The translations under genes and the position numbers were made by a program. From Siphonodentalium dalli (taxonomy: Eukaryota; Mollusca; Scaphopoda; Gadilida; Siphonodentaliidae), in the NCBI GenBank assembly GCA_032622095.1, contig CP136062.1:150840875-150904874 (forward strand): DNA of 64,000 bases, in the 5' to 3' direction. This document shows, piece by piece, positions 63,621 to 64,000 of the stretch (position 1 is its first letter; each line of letters opens with the position of its first letter). The notes beneath the pieces are model-generated. The model did no database searches, was not told the origin of the DNA, and saw nothing but the letters and a program-made list of their open reading frames with translations.

Positions 63621-64000
63621 TTTTTAGACCCATATTGTGTTAAGTAACTAAGTGAATTTCAGTCAGAAATCTAAGGCTTGTCAACAATCCCCTCCAATTC
63701 CCAAAATTTCTCAGTTAAGCATACAGGCATGCCAATAAATCAAGATATTTACATAGCCCACCTGTTTAACACTAAATCCTGTTTGGTGATTGGTCAACTA
63801 CCAAGTCGGTCACCCATTTTATATCCGGATAAAACTCAGACTATAACACAAACATGATGTCACAAATTGTTACCCTAATCGCTAAAATTGGTTAGCAGAA
63901 TAATTGGGCATGCTTTTAAAAGTTCACCTGAATTGCATTGAAGCCAGTTATTTATTTCGATCATGTGTTCATTACTAAGTACTTGGTGTATCAGCCGCAA
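63621..64000. other. Unassigned right end of window
   Basis: No exon, RNA gene or known repeat recognised. The first exchanger exon presumably lies further right. Confidence 0.4.

Overview
The window is metazoan nuclear DNA. It contains long introns with GT-AG boundaries, no operons, and a very heavy load of small palindromic transposons. Two degenerate 3'-tail-like repeats (about 45.2-45.5 and 55.2-55.4 kb) resemble repeats I associate with mollusc genomes, so a lophotrochozoan, probably a mollusc, is my best guess. That assignment is inference only.

One protein-coding gene accounts for all the coding sequence I can defend. It is a plasma-membrane sodium/hydrogen exchanger of the SLC9A2/3/5 (NHE3-like) branch, on the minus strand from about 61480 down to 3644. 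I resolve eleven exons. They are, in transcript order: 61480-61011, 55704-55448, 48753-48536, 47243-47041, 46564-46475, 45710-45640, 19794-19522, 16247-16117, 13702-13495, 10018-9935 and 4344-3644. The first four encode most of the membrane transport domain, the next two the juxtamembrane CHP-binding-like helix, and the rest the cytosolic regulatory tail. The N-terminal exon(s) lie beyond the right edge. Reading phase agrees at every junction except 16247-16117 to 13702-13495, where an exon of 3n+2 bases is missing or a small indel is present. One intron is about 25.8 kb long.

The rest is mostly intronic repeat. The main MITE classes are: (i) elements bounded by TTAA (piggyBac-like), in at least eight families, several carrying the same internal GCCAATGCATTCTC hairpin; (ii) a hAT-like palindrome with 8-bp target duplications, with short forms of 254-255 bp and longer forms; (iii) a mariner-like palindrome starting CAGTAATGCC with TA duplications; (iv) single-copy hAT-like elements. 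Tandem arrays have units of 44, 40, 28, 65, 50, 30, 20 and 15 bp.

The most interesting observations are on the exchanger gene. The 5' splice site of one exon has been multiplied into a nine-copy 40-bp array. The 3' splice site of another exon is triplicated as a 50-bp array. A PKA-type RRNSS phosphorylation motif is duplicated in tandem with only synonymous differences. One 131-bp exon is closely bracketed by a hAT-like and a piggyBac-like element. Many introns encode long RNA hairpins. I found no viral, toxin, CRISPR or prokaryotic system.
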